NCBI GenBank assembly: GCA_029465975.1
Contig: CM055737.1
Location: 17,568,574-17,632,573, forward strand
Source of the DNA: Dallia pectoralis
Lineage: Eukaryota; Chordata; Actinopteri; Esociformes; Umbridae
Reading direction: 5' to 3'
DNA length: 64,000 nt
Part shown: positions 1-9,796 of the stretch, one piece after another
Numbering within the stretch: the first letter of the stretch is position 1
Layout: each line of letters starts with the position of its first letter
Made by a program: the position numbers and the translations under genes
Notes under the pieces: model-generated
Database searches by the model: none
Seen by the model: only the letters and a program-made list of their open reading frames with translations
Told to the model about the DNA's origin: nothing

Positions 1-283
1 GGACTACATGCTGAAATCGCTGCATTGTTCACTCTGTTAGATAATTTAAATAATGTTGTGAAATGTCCACAGTAAATGCATTAACAAACTATCAATGATA
101 AATCCATTTTGAAAACTCATTTAAAAAACAGGTAATAAGAGTTATGTGTTTCCTCTGTTTAAGAAAAAACCTGAACTCCTACATTTTTGTATGTTGTTGG
201 ATTTCAGTTGCTAGAAGTAGAAGAAGACTGAACTCCAAAAAAAATTATGTTGGTGGTTTTCGGTTGCTAGAAATATATCGCCT

Positions 284-355
284 TAGCAGAGGGTGGTTTC
301 AATCCATCGTCCTCTGGGTTATGGGCCCAGCACGCTTCCGCAGCGCCACTCTGCT
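284..355 (-). pseudogene. L1: variant iMet tRNA, M2a
   Basis: Reference M2a copy on this arm: A14T breaks the A box and the T8-A14 pair, C56T breaks the B box and the G19-C56 contact, T64C leaves A50 opposite C64, T47A in the variable loop. Anticodon CAT kept. Confidence 0.85.
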
Positions 356-656
356 GATGGTAAAGATGACAAGACTCAATCACAGAGCTCTTTGTGCAAG
401 AAACTGACGTCATAGCTATCAGACTACTGGGTCTACATGCTGAAATCGCTGCATTGTTCTTTCTGTTAGATAATTTAAATAATGTTGTGAAATGTCCACA
501 GTAAATGCATTAACAAACTATCAATGATAAATCCATTTTGAAAACTCATTTAAAAAACAGGTAATAAGAGTTATGTGTTTCCTCTGTTTAAGAAAATGCC
601 TGAACTCCAACATTTTCGTATGGTGTTGGTTTTCAATTGCTAGAAGTATATCTTCT

Positions 657-728
657 TAGCAGAGGATGGTTTCGATCCATCGACCTCTGGGTTATGGGCC
701 CAGCACGCTTCCGCTGCGCCACTCTGCT
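657..728 (-). tRNA. tRNA-iMet-CAT: L2: initiator tRNA-Met (CAT), canonical
   Basis: Reference M1 copy. This 72-nt tRNA delivers methionine to the ribosomal P site for translation start. It folds perfectly: 7-bp acceptor with A1:T72, D stem GCGC/GCGT, anticodon stem CTGGG/CCCAG with loop CCCATAA (anticodon CAT at 694-696 on the complement), T stem GATGG/CCATC with loop ATCGAAA. Internal A box TGGCGCAGCGG and B box GGATCGAAACC are intact. There is no intron and no encoded CCA. Upstream CRE at 778-785; 373 bp to L1. Confidence 0.97.
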
Positions 729-777
729 GATGGTAAAGATGCCAAGACTCAATCACAGAGCTCTTTGTGCAAGAAAC

Positions 778-785
778 TGACGTCA
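778..785 (-). promoter_or_regulatory. CRE/ATF site upstream of tRNA-iMet (representative, L2)
   Basis: TGACGTCA 50-57 bp upstream of the minus-strand tRNA L2, the mirror of the right-arm position. It is conserved through the left arm except upstream of L20, where a roughly 10-bp deletion removes it, and L33, where only a partial site remains. Confidence 0.7.
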
Positions 786-1086
786 TAGCTATCAGACTAC
801 TGGGACTACATGCCGATATCGCTGCATTGTTCTTTCTGTTAGATAATTTAAATAATGTTGTGAAATGTCCACAGTAAATGCATTAACAAACTATCAATGA
901 TAAATCCATTTTGAAAACTCATTTAAAAAACAGGTAATAAGAGTTATGTGTTTCCTCTGTTTAAGAAAAAGCCTGAACTCCTACATTTTTGTATGTTGTT
1001 GGATTTCAGTTGCTAGAAGTAGAAGAAGACTGAACTCCTAAATCTTTTTATGTTGGTGGTTTTCGGTTGCTAGAAGTATATCGCCT

Positions 1087-1158
1087 TCGCAGAGCGTGGT
1101 TTCAATCCACAGTCCTCTGGGTTATGGGCCCAGCACGCTTCCGCAGCGCCACTCTGCT
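1087..1158 (-). pseudogene. L3: variant iMet tRNA, M2b
   Basis: Reference M2b copy: A14T, T47A, G49T, A50G, C56T, T64C, C65G, T72G. The A50G change re-pairs with C64, but 49:65 is now T-G and A1 faces G72, losing the initiator end pair. Long spacer (430 bp). Confidence 0.85.
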
Positions 1159-1514
1159 GATGGTAAAGATGACAAGACTCAATCACAGAGCTCTTTGTGC
1201 AAGAAACTGACGTCATAGCTATCAGACTACTGGGAATACATGCTGAAATCGCTGCATTGTTCTTTCTGTTAGATAATTTAAATAATGTTGTGAAATGTCC
1301 ACAGTAAATGCATTAACAAACTATCAATGATAAATCCATTTTGAAAACTCATTTAAAAAACAGGTAATAAGAGTTATGTGTTTCCTCTGTTTAAGAAAAA
1401 CCTGAACTCCTACATTTTTGTATGTTGTTGGATTTCAGTTGCTAGAAGTAGAAGAAGACTGAACTCCCAAAAAATTTATGTTGGTGGTTTTCGGTTGCTA
1501 GAAATATATCGCCT

Positions 1515-1586
1515 TAGCAGAGGGTGGTTTCAATCCATCGTCCTCTGGGTTATGGGCCCAGCACGCTTCCGCAGCGCCACTCTGCT
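1515..1586 (-). pseudogene. L4: variant iMet tRNA, M2a
   Basis: M2a without further change; 428 bp to L3. Confidence 0.85.
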
Positions 1587-1900
1587 GATGGTAAAGATGA
1601 CAAGACTCAATCACAGAGCTCTTTGTGCAAGAAACTGACGTCATAGCTATCAGACTACTGGGTCTACATGCCGAAATCGCTGCATTGTTCTTTCTGTTAG
1701 ATAATTTAAATAATGTTGTGAAATGTCCACAGTAAATGCATTAACAAACTATCAATGATAAATCCATTTTGAAAACTCATTTAAAAAACAGGTAATAAGA
1801 GTTATGTGTTTCCTCTGTTTAAGAAAATGCCTGAACTCCAACATTTTTGTATGTTGTTGGATTTTTCAGTAGAAGAAGACTGCTAGAAGTTATATCTTCT

Positions 1901-1972
1901 TAGCAGAGGATGGTTTCAATCCATCGACCTCTGGGTTATGGGCCCAGCACGCTTCCGCTGCGCCACTCTGCT
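1901..1972 (-). tRNA. L5: near-canonical iMet, C56T only
   Basis: M1 throughout except C56T in the T loop and B box. A mosaic with a canonical A box. Its 3' spacer is rearranged (386 bp). Confidence 0.75.
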
Positions 1973-2260
1973 GATGGTAAAGATGCCAAGACTCAATCAC
2001 AGAGCTCTTTGTGCAAGAAACTGACGTCATAGCTATCAGACTACTGGGACTACATGCCGATATCGCTGCATTGTTCTTTCTGTTAGATAATTTAAATAAT
2101 GTTGTGAAATGTCCACAGTAAATGCATTAACAAACTATCAATGATAAATCCATTTTGAAAACAGGTAATAAGAGTTATGTGTTTCCTCTGTTTAAGAAAA
2201 AGCCTGATCTCCTACATTTTCGTATGTTGTTGGTTTTCAATTGCTAGAAGTATATCTTCT

Positions 2261-2332
2261 TAGCAGAGGATGGTTTCGATCCATCGACCTCTGGGTTATG
2301 GGCCCAGCACGCTTCCGCTGCGCCACTCTGCT
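2261..2332 (-). tRNA. tRNA-iMet-CAT: L6: initiator tRNA-Met (CAT), canonical
   Basis: Exact M1. Its unit lacks 13 bp of spacer (360 bp). Confidence 0.95.
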
Positions 2333-2633
2333 GATGGTAAAGATGCCAAGACTCAATCACAGAGCTCTTTGTGCAAGAAACTGACGTCATAGCTATCAGA
2401 CTACTGGGACTACATGCCGATATCGCTGCATTGTTCTTTCTGTTAGATAATTTAAATAATGTTGTGAAATGTCCACAGTAAATGCATTAACAAACTATCA
2501 ATGATAAATCCATTTTGAAAACTCATTTAAAAAACAGGTAATAAGAGTTATGTGTTTCCTCTGTTTAAGAAAATGCCTGAACTCCAACATTTTCGTATGG
2601 TGTTGGTTTTCAGTTGCTAGAAGTATATCTTCT

Positions 2634-2705
2634 TAGCAGAGGATGGTTTCGATCCATCGACCTCTGGGTTATGGGCCCAGCACGCTTCCGCTGCGCCACT
2701 CTGCT
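2634..2705 (-). tRNA. tRNA-iMet-CAT: L7: initiator tRNA-Met (CAT), canonical
   Basis: Exact M1, CRE intact. The LTR element sits 222 bp upstream of its 5' end, separating it from its former neighbour. Confidence 0.95.
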
Positions 2706-2922
2706 GATGGTAAAGATGCCAAGACTCAATCACAGAGCTCTTTGTGCAAGAAACTGACGTCATAGCTATCAGACTACTGGGACTACATGCCGATATCGCT
2801 GCATTGTTCTTTCTGTTAGATAATTTAAATAATGTTGTGAAATGTCCACAGTAAATGCATTAACAAACTATCAATGATAAATCCATTTTGAAAACTCATT
2901 TAAAAACAGGTAATAAGAGTTA

Positions 2923-2926
2923 TGTG
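2923..2926. repeat. Target site duplication, left copy (TGTG)
   Basis: The last four array bases before the element. They match 8510-8513, and uninterrupted units have a single TGTG at this point of the spacer. Confidence 0.8.
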
Positions 2927-3323
2927 TGAGTTTTATGACAGCTTTATGTGTTTTCCAGATTATACTGTATAGTTGGTGGAATCATCTAACAGCTTCATCC
3001 TGTTCTCCATCAAGTATGGTTTAAGTTTGTGTGGAAGTATGTGCGTTACTTATTCTCAATAAATACTGTGTGAACTTCAGTCTCATCAGGTCAGTCTGAT
3101 CCAGCACAGGTTATTGTCCTGTTGTCTGATGAAGGCTTTCCTCAAACCTATTCTTCAAGCCTGCTATAGGGATTGATCTGATCAATGCAAAAGCTTAAAC
3201 CTGTATTTGAGAAATGGTTTCTTACTTGCAATTAAACAAGTTAAAATTGTCAACTGTAACATACTCTCGTGCGTCTTACTTTAAGTTCAAATTCAGCGAT
3301 TAAAGTCTAAAATTTCCACGACA
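2927..3323 (+). repeat. 5' LTR, probably missing about 240 bp of U3
   Basis: Begins TG directly after the TGTG duplication and ends CGACA. From 2928 it matches 8114-8509 base for base as far as I can compare. The 3' LTR seems to begin about 240 bp further upstream, so this copy looks 5'-truncated after its first base or two. A polyadenylation signal lies at 3058-3063. Confidence 0.8.
3058..3063 (+). promoter_or_regulatory. LTR polyadenylation signal AATAAA (5' LTR)
   Basis: AATAAA within the shared LTR block. The equivalent in the 3' LTR is 8244-8249, which would be the one used for the element transcript. Confidence 0.6.
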
Positions 3324-3325
3324 CT

Positions 3326-3343
3326 TGGGGGCTCGTCCGGGAT
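3326..3343 (+). other. Primer binding site, tRNA-Pro type
   Basis: The 18-mer TGGGGGCTCGTCCGGGAT lies 2 nt after the LTR CA end. It is complementary to the 3' end of tRNA-Pro and is the PBS known from murine leukaemia-type gammaretroviruses. It does not match tRNA-iMet, so the host array is not the primer source. Confidence 0.92.
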
Positions 3344-3605
3344 TCTTAACAAAGTAATCCGTATTTTTTCCAAAACAGGCTACATATCCTAAAGAGCGAT
3401 ATAATTTTTGAAAAATAATAGGCCAGGACTGTCTTTGGAGATAAGTGATACTATACAGAATTTTGAAACTCAAGGACCTAAAAATGCTGAATTGGGACAA
3501 TGTTGGACGACAGTTTGACAACGGTTTTGATAAATTAACAAAATAGGCTCGTTAATTTTGACTTAATTCGTAAGGTTATTGTAATATTTTAAAGTTCTCT
3601 TAGAA

Positions 3606-3761
3606 ATGGAAAACAGTACTTCTAATCGGGTATTTGTTGATTTTGGTCTGGTAAAACGTGCACGTCAGGAATTATTAATTTCTGCAGCTCCAATCCTCCT
3701 CAACAAATGGGTGAGTGGAGAGCGCCAGACTGGAGCAATATTTACCTGTATGAAGTGTTAA
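3606..3761 (+). CDS. Small upstream open frame in element leader (51 aa)
   Basis: ATG at 3606 opens a 51-codon frame ending TAA at 3759-3761. The candidate splice donor lies within it, so splicing could join its first 35 codons to a downstream exon. No family is recognised. The size is not improbable by chance, so translation is uncertain. Confidence 0.25.
   Translation: MENSTSNRVFVDFGLVKRARQELLISAAPILLNKWVSGERQTGAIFTCMKC
3708..3716 (+). promoter_or_regulatory. Candidate splice donor in leader
   Basis: TGG|GTGAGT matches the strong vertebrate 5' splice consensus, with the cut between 3710 and 3711. Position between PBS and gag is usual for a retroviral major donor. No acceptor or env exon was found downstream. 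Confidence 0.4.
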
Positions 3762-3943
3762 TACCTGTATACAGTAGGAATAAAATGCTGTTCAATATAG
3801 GTTATCTGGGTGCGGTCACTGCGGTGAGACGGCTCGGTTATTCAAGATATCTCACTTAAAAGAACTGACGAGTTCATTAACACATATAGGACACTTCATT
3901 ATATGCTAAAATTAGATTTTGCGTCTTAAATATCGATAACAAC

Positions 3944-5512
3944 ATGGGTAATTACATGTGTATTGGTAAACCTTCGGTGGATACTGAACGTTACGTTGTT
4001 GGACCGGCTAAAATAATGACGGACAAATATGGAGACTGGACATGCGAACAATTAGACCTGTGGGAGTTATTGGGATTTCCTGTTAATGGCAGTTTTAGTC
4101 AGAGACAGATACTGTTGTTGAAAGACAAGTTGGAGGATTTTGAACAGGGTAAAATTAAGGTTTCACGGGGTAATCGGCAGAAAGTTGATTGGAAGGCATA
4201 TAATAAGTGGAGAGAGCAGACTGATATACGGGCTAAGCGGTGTAGCACGGGGCTTGTTAATCGGTGTGTTCTAGCTTGTCCCAACCAGGTTGATGCTGCC
4301 TGTCCTCCTGCTGACCGACCCCCACCCTATCGCGGCGTTACCACAACAGCCCCAGCGGTACCAACTATGCCAACAGTATCGGACCTGATGGAGAACATTC
4401 CCGGAGAAGGACTCTACCCATCCTTATTCGGCCTCGACAGAGTTTCACCCGCCGCTGAGAGAACCCAGAGTACCACTGCGGCCTGTCCCAGAGAACAACA
4501 CAGCTTTGATGCCGGGCAATTCCCTATGGTGGAGGTAGCCAACCCAGCTGGTGGACGAGACACGGATAACCCAGCGACTATACTGGTCTACAGACCGTGG
4601 TCACCCGCCGACCTGAGAGACGTGGCTTCTACACTACCTGACCCAGAAACAGAAGGTGGAGAGGAATTTGTCCGTGTGTTTCTACAGATCGTGAATCAAT
4701 ATAGACCGACCTCTGTGGAGATTGAAACGATTTTGATGAAGTCCTTGCAACTAAAATGGGGGAGAGTGAAAAGAAACTGGCCTAGCGAGAGAAACATTAT
4801 GTTCAATTGGGATGCGCACTCTGACTACCGGAGTGCTGTGGAACAGCTGAGCACTGGACTTATCGCTGCTTTTCCTAAGCGAATGAACTGGGAAAAGATC
4901 GCTGATTGTAAACAGACACTGGGCGAGAAAGTTTCAGACTACAGGAATAGACTCGAAAAAGCCTTTGAATTACACAGCGGAATGGGAAAGAGACCGGACG
5001 GTGATGAAGAGTCGGCCTGGGAGCAACAGTGTAAAATGAGGTTAGTTGCAGGCCTTCTACCAGACATTAGGAAGCACATTCAAAACCACTGTGTAGACCT
5101 GGATGAGGGTCGCATGGAAACCGTCTGGCCGTATTTTAAGCACGCTGAAAGAGTCTACGAGGACCAGCTGTACAAACAGACCGAAGAAAGACGGGAGCGT
5201 GAAACGCAAATTCAGATGGCCCAACTGGACTTCTACAGCAGAGGCTACTCAGGAGGGAGACGGAGACGGAGACGGAGAGCAAGCAGGAGAGGACAATACA
5301 GACACCAGGGTGATAACTCCAGCCAAAGTCCCAACTCTGATAGCTGTTTCAACTGTGGTGCATTTGGACACTGGGCTCGTGACTGCACTGTGCCGGACAC
5401 TAGAGACAATTACCATGGGAACAGAGACAGTGTGGGAGACGGTGATGGCACAACAGCAGACGACCAACTGGAGCGTCACAGGACCCATGGCTGCCACAGA
5501 CAGGGGTACTGA
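3944..5512 (+). CDS. gag: Gag polyprotein, gammaretrovirus-like
   Basis: An intact 522-residue Gag precursor, close to the usual gammaretroviral length. Gag assembles the particle at the membrane and binds the RNA genome. The N-terminus MGN gives a glycine 2 suited to myristoylation (matrix). PPPY at residues 126-129 is a late domain that recruits Nedd4-type ligases. A proline-rich linker leads to a capsid region from about residue 220, with the major homology region at about 322-344. A run of arginines (about 439-449) precedes one CCHC zinc knuckle at 468-481 (CFNCGAFGHWARDC), the nucleocapsid. The start is the first ATG of the frame with a plausible MGN terminus. The frame ends TGA, and no protease or pol follows in any frame I could recognise. 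The lack of stops fits the young age suggested by the LTRs. Overlapping frames at 5103-5582 and on the minus strand are shadows. Confidence 0.9.
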   Translation: MGNYMCIGKPSVDTERYVVGPAKIMTDKYGDWTCEQLDLWELLGFPVNGSFSQRQILLLKDKLEDFEQGKIKVSRGNRQKVDWKAYNKWREQTDIRAKRCSTGLVNRCVLACPNQVDAACPPADRPPPYRGVTTTAPAVPTMPTVSDLMENIPGEGLYPSLFGLDRVSPAAERTQSTTAACPREQHSFDAGQFPMVEVANPAGGRDTDNPATILVYRPWSPADLRDVASTLPDPETEGGEEFVRVFLQIVNQYRPTSVEIETILMKSLQLKWGRVKRNWPSERNIMFNWDAHSDYRSAVEQLSTGLIAAFPKRMNWEKIADCKQTLGEKVSDYRNRLEKAFELHSGMGKRPDGDEESAWEQQCKMRLVAGLLPDIRKHIQNHCVDLDEGRMETVWPYFKHAERVYEDQLYKQTEERRERETQIQMAQLDFYSRGYSGGRRRRRRRASRRGQYRHQGDNSSQSPNSDSCFNCGAFGHWARDCTVPDTRDNYHGNRDSVGDGDGTTADDQLERHRTHGCHRQGY

Positions 5513-6626
5513 CGGTCAGAGGGGACGGGCAGGAAAACATCAACCCGGTGAGATCAAACCATTATGTGATTCCTGTAATTAGTTAATTATGTCAGTATTT
5601 ACAGTTAAAGTAATTTTGTTCGGATGTTTAGTGAAGACTTGTTTATTCTGAGTGTTGAGTTGCTATGCAGACGTATGGTTGTGTGAGATTTTCGTTCCAC
5701 TGGGGAGGAGTACCGGTGTCTTGGCACTATGCTTACGCTTAAAGTTAGGTGTTTAGCGTAGGGTAGCGTACATTGTGTATCGCCTGATAAACGGGGTTTG
5801 TCAGGTCCGTGCAGCTCGGGGAGCGTGACTGGACCCATGATGGTTGATATCTCATTGTCCCTAGTTTACCGGTTACAACTAGGGGCTGCATATATAGCTA
5901 TTGTCAAGGTTAATATCTCAGTAGAGATCAGCTCATTATCTCAGTAGAAATCAGCTCATTGTTAGTGAGAGGTCTTATTTTTCGCTGTCCAGGTTCGTTC
6001 GTACGCGTACGCAAATATCATATTAAAATACCCTAGGTGTGATTCATGCATGATCTGGGGTAAAGCTTCATGAAGTTGGGACAGGGGTCCCAGGCCAAGG
6101 TTTTGTCGACACATTTATTTTCAGGTTTTCCTGTGCACGAGGAATTCCTATTTTATTGTATTGTTTTTCTTAGGCCTTATGTAACATTTGCGCTAATGAC
6201 ATAATTAAGAGTTTTTCCGACTATAACTCTGCATGTTTTTACCTGGAACACTATATGTTCCATTTTGTTTGTTTTGTAGGAGGACTACATTCTAGGTTAT
6301 AGGGAGATTATATTCTAGTTATATGCTATGGTTATTCGTTTTGTGAAGTTGAATAAGGACATTTTGGATTTGTTCCTATAAATGTTGGCATGATGATATA
6401 ATGAATGACCATGTGGGTTAAGTGTATTTCTGATACACCCTTTTGTTTTTTATTATTGGCTTTTGGCTATTTTGAGTAACATGTTTAAGACATTCTGAGT
6501 TCTTGATTGTTAAAAGGGCAGAAAGTTAATTGTAACTCTTTATCTCCCTGTCTAGAGATGGTTTCTGTTAATTTAGGGGTGTTTATGAACTTTTCTTTGA
6601 CCCTCCCTGGGGTGCTTCTCTGGCTC

Positions 6627-6643
6627 AAAAAGAGGGGGGGGGG
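6627..6643 (+). other. A/G purine tract with 10 Gs
   Basis: AAAAAGA followed by ten Gs. It resembles a polypurine tract, but what follows (CTGG) is not an LTR start and no LTR match begins here. It could be a secondary plus-strand primer or a relic. Confidence 0.4.
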
Positions 6644-7092
6644 CTGGTTTACTGTGTGATTGTGAGGTGGCTCAGCCCAGAGCTAACAGATGGCTGGTCA
6701 TAAACCATGTTTTAGTCACGTGTTTACTCTTGGATAAATTTAAGAAGTTGGTTGATTTCTCCATTGTTGATGAACTGAAGGAGAAAACAAGAGGGGAAGT
6801 GACGTAATAAACATATTCAAGAATATAGCATTTGTTAAATTTGGATTTCAGGCAATTGAAGTGTTTAATTTGATAGAATGCCTAAACATTTGAATGGTTG
6901 AGGAGAATAGCTATTACAAATGTATTTGGCTTAGCAAAATTAAATCTGAACAGTAAACACAATGTAATTCTATTGTTAAAGATGTTAACTGACACATGGA
7001 ATGCAATAACTGTTTGCAGGTTGTGTCGCATTAAAAATCAACAGGTTGGACCATGAACAACTGGAGCAGAGCATCTGAGCCCTACCCCCACG

Positions 7093-7114
7093 CACACACA
7101 CACACACACACACA
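7093..7114 (+). repeat. (CA)11 microsatellite
   Basis: Eleven perfect CA dinucleotides inside the element interior. Confidence 0.95.
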
Positions 7115-7859
7115 TATCAGAAGCTAACTGAATGACTTTAGGTACAGACCACAGAAAAGGTCAAACCAGAACCAAGGAAAAACGTGTCATCCAGACCACA
7201 AAGAAGGCAATTACTAAATTGTGTGAATGTTTTTGTACACTATTCAAGGAAGTTATGGACTGTAAAGTGAAAAAGGTGAACATGTTGCAGATTTCAGAAA
7301 TCATCTTGAACGTCGGTTTGAGTTGTACAAAGGGAAAACAAGAACATTGAACACACACATTGTGCATCTCTGGACAATTAAAGAATGGCCACTGTTTGGA
7401 CACACACATTAAATATGTTGAAAGAGCCTACCAGGGCTGAGAAGATGGAAAAGGAACATTTATACACTCACACCATGATTGAAATCCTCATTTCTGATGA
7501 TCAAAGAGTGCCATATTTGAGTGCCATAACATATTTACTGATGCTTTTTCTAATATGTTAAATGATTAGCTCCTCACACACTAGGTAGAGGACTAGAAAT
7601 CCATAATGAGAAAATGACTGTGTTGAATATTGATAATTACTGTACTGACAGTGGATTATTTCAATTGATTGTGAATTCTGTTTTTATGTTTGGTAAAGGT
7701 ATTTTTCTTAACAGGTTATAGTTTCAGACATATGACAGTGGTGAATTCATATATTCCTGATTGTTTCTGAGTAATTATTAAGCTTGAGTGAACTAAAATT
7801 TAGAGTTGACACTAAAACATTGTTTAAATTGTTTAACATGATTAAGGGTTTATAATGTT

Positions 7860-7872
7860 AAAAAGGGCAGAT
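7860..7872 (+). other. Candidate polypurine tract
   Basis: AAAAAGGG then CAGAT, immediately before TGTTATGG. A purine run followed by TG is where plus-strand synthesis starts in retroviruses, which places the 3' LTR start at 7873. Confidence 0.5.
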
Positions 7873-8509
7873 TGTTATGGAATTTTATGATCACTCAAGA
7901 AGTTTAGTTACATGTAAGTCATAGATGTTGTTTAGGCCAAAATGCACAGAGAAAGGAATGTGATCTTCAGGCTGTTATAGAGGCCAAGGCTAGAAACAGA
8001 TGTCCTGAACACCTTATCTGTTTTGAACTGTATGGGTCTTTTTATGCCTCATCTGCTTCCTGTGTTTATCTTCCATGTGTCTGGCCTCCCTTTTCTTGAG
8101 AGCACTGACCTTCGAGTTTTATGACAGCTTTATGTGTTTTCCAGATTATACTGTATAGTTGGTGGAATCATCTAACAGCTTCATCCTGTTCTCCATCAAG
8201 TATGGTTTAAGTTTGTGTGGAAGTATGTGCGTTACTTATTCTCAATAAATACTGTGTGAACTTCAGTCTCATCAGGTCAGTCTGATCCAGCACAGGTTAT
8301 TGTCCTGTTGTCTGATGAAGGCTTTCCTCAAACCTATTCTTCAAGCCTGCTATAGGGATTGATCTGATCAATGCAAAAGCTTAAACCTGTATTTGAGAAA
8401 TGGTTTCTTACTTGCAATTAAACAAGTTAAAATTGTCAACTGTAACATACTCTCGTGCGTCTTACTTTAAGTTCAAATTCAGCGATTAAAGTCTAAAATT
8501 TCCACGACA
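7873..8509 (+). repeat. 3' LTR (about 637 bp if starting at TGTTATGG)
   Basis: Ends CGACA at 8509, next to the right TGTG. Bases 8114-8509 repeat the 5' LTR. The 241 bp before that, from TGTTATGG, have no counterpart in the 5' copy and are assigned to U3 because of the purine tract just upstream. If this boundary is wrong the LTR would be 397 bp, but there is no purine tract before 8113. Confidence 0.65.
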
Positions 8510-8513
8510 TGTG
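8510..8513. repeat. Target site duplication, right copy (TGTG)
   Basis: First four bases after the 3' LTR. The tRNA spacer continues in register from here. Confidence 0.8.
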
Positions 8514-8649
8514 TTTCCTCTGTTTAAGAAGAAGCCTGAACTCCTACATTTTTGTATGTTGTTGGATTTCAGTTGCTAGAAGTAGAAGAAGACTGAACTA
8601 CAAAAAAAACTTATGTTGGTGGTTTTCGGTTGCTAGAAATATATCGCCT

Positions 8650-8721
8650 TAGCAGAGGGTGGTTTCAATCCATCGTCCTCTGGGTTATGGGCCCAGCACG
8701 CTCCCGCAGCGCCACTCTGCT
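8650..8721 (-). pseudogene. L8: variant iMet tRNA, M2a
   Basis: M2a plus an A-to-G in the D loop (GCGGGAGCG). The LTR element lies 140 bp past its 3' end. Confidence 0.8.
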
Positions 8722-9079
8722 GATGGTAAAGATGACAAGACTCAATCACAGAGCTCTTCGTGCAAGAAACTGACGTCATAGCTATCAGACTACTGGGTCC
8801 ACATGCTGAAATCGCTGCATTGTTCACTCTGTTAAATAATTTAAATAATGTTGTAAAATCTCAACAGTAAATGCATTAACAAACTATCAATGATAAATCC
8901 ATTTTGAAAACTCATTTAAAAAACAGGTAATAAGAGTTATGTGTTTCCTCTGTTTAAGAAAAAACCTGAACTCCTACATTTTTGTATGTTGTTGGATTTC
9001 AGTTGCTAGAAGTAGAAGAAGACTGAACTCCAAAATGTCTTTATGTTGGTGGTTTTCGGTTGCTAGAAATATATCGCCT

Positions 9080-9151
9080 TAGCAGAGGGTGGTTTCAATC
9101 CATCGTCCTCTGGGTTATGGGCCCAGCACGCTTCCGCTGCGCCACTCTGTT
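9080..9151 (-). pseudogene. L9: mosaic iMet, canonical D arm with M2a T arm
   Basis: A14 present, but C56T and T64C as in M2a, plus G2A in the acceptor stem. 430-bp unit. Confidence 0.8.
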
Positions 9152-9439
9152 GATGGTAAAGATGCCAAGACTCAATCACAGAGCTCTTTGTGCAAGAAAC
9201 TGACGTCATAGCTATCAGACTACTGGGACTACATGCCGATATCGCTGCATTGTTCTTTCTATTAGATAATTTAAATAATGTTGTGAAATGTCCACAGTAA
9301 ATGCATTAACAAACTATCAATGATAAATCCATTTTGAAAACAGGTAATAAGAGTTATGTGTTTCCTCTGTTTAAGAAAAAGCCTGATCTCCTACATTTTC
9401 ATATGTTGTTGGTTTTCAATTGCAAGAAGTATATCTTCT

Positions 9440-9511
9440 TAGCAGAGGATGGTTTCGATCCATCGACCTCTGGGTTATGGGCCCAGCACGCTTCCGCTGC
9501 GCCACTCTGCT
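9440..9511 (-). tRNA. tRNA-iMet-CAT: L10: initiator tRNA-Met (CAT), canonical
   Basis: Exact M1 in a 360-bp unit with the 13-bp spacer loss. Confidence 0.95.
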
Positions 9512-9796
9512 GATGGTAAAGATGCCAAGACTCAATCACAGAGCTCTTTGTGCAAGAAACTGACGTCATAGCTATCAGACTACTGGGACTACATGCCGAT
9601 ATCGCTGCATTGTTCTTTCTGTTAGATACTTTAAATAATGTTGTGAAATGTCCACAGTAAATGCATTAACAAACTATCAATGATAAATCCATTTTGAAAA
9701 CTCATTTAAAAAACAGGTAATAAGAGTTATGTGTTTCCTCTGTTTAAGAAAAGGCCTGAACTCCTACATTTTCGTATGTATAGAAGTGTATATTCT

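Larger units (their letters stand above)
1..2926 (-). repeat. Left arm of tRNA-iMet tandem array, outer part (L1-L7)
   Basis: Tandem units of about 360-430 bp, each with one iMet tRNA or variant on the minus strand plus a conserved spacer. Reading along the tRNA strand, a unit holds: an AT-rich block, a CRE, a 49-nt leader, the tRNA, a trailer hairpin, then one copy (short unit) or two diverged copies (long unit) of a 57-bp block. The window begins inside a spacer. The array is cut at 2926 by the LTR element and resumes at 8510 at the same point of the unit. Confidence 0.95.
3344..3943 (+). other. Element leader (5' untranslated, putative packaging region)
   Basis: About 600 nt between PBS and gag. 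It holds a short upstream frame (3606-3761) and a good splice-donor consensus at 3710/3711. Nothing else is recognisable. Confidence 0.6.
5513..7859 (+). other. Element interior after gag, no recognisable pol or env
   Basis: About 2.35 kb, AT-rich, stops in all frames. The longest frames (about 72-82 codons near 7132-7409) resemble nothing I know. It contains a 10-G purine tract and a CA microsatellite. It may be a non-viral filler or heavily decayed pol/env; I cannot tell which without alignment. Confidence 0.6.
2927..8509 (+). mobile_element. Gammaretrovirus-like LTR element, gag only
   Basis: A 5.6-kb insertion splitting one spacer between L7 and L8, in the opposite orientation to the surrounding tRNAs. 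Visible parts are: TGTG on both sides (2923-2926, 8510-8513), two LTRs ending CA, a tRNA-Pro-type PBS, a leader, one intact gag, and a purine tract before the 3' LTR. No pol or env can be recognised, so movement would need enzymes from another element. Shared LTR sequence (396 bp) appears identical, indicating recent arrival. A 4-bp duplication and a Pro primer are both typical of gammaretroviruses. Confidence 0.9.

Noticed and set aside
3326..3343. Element primed by tRNA-iMet, linking it to the array
   Set aside because: The PBS is complementary to tRNA-Pro, not to the iMet 3' end, so no functional link is supported.
5103..5582. 159-codon frame overlapping the end of gag
   Set aside because: It is in another frame over low-complexity arginine-rich gag sequence and resembles no retroviral protease or pol. 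Treated as a shadow.
6627..6643. G-rich tract as the main polypurine tract
   Set aside because: No LTR sequence starts after it. The tract at 7860 directly precedes a TG start and fits better.
7132..7409. Frames of 72 and 82 codons after gag as env or accessory genes
   Set aside because: They overlap each other on opposite strands, match no known motif and have lengths expected by chance.
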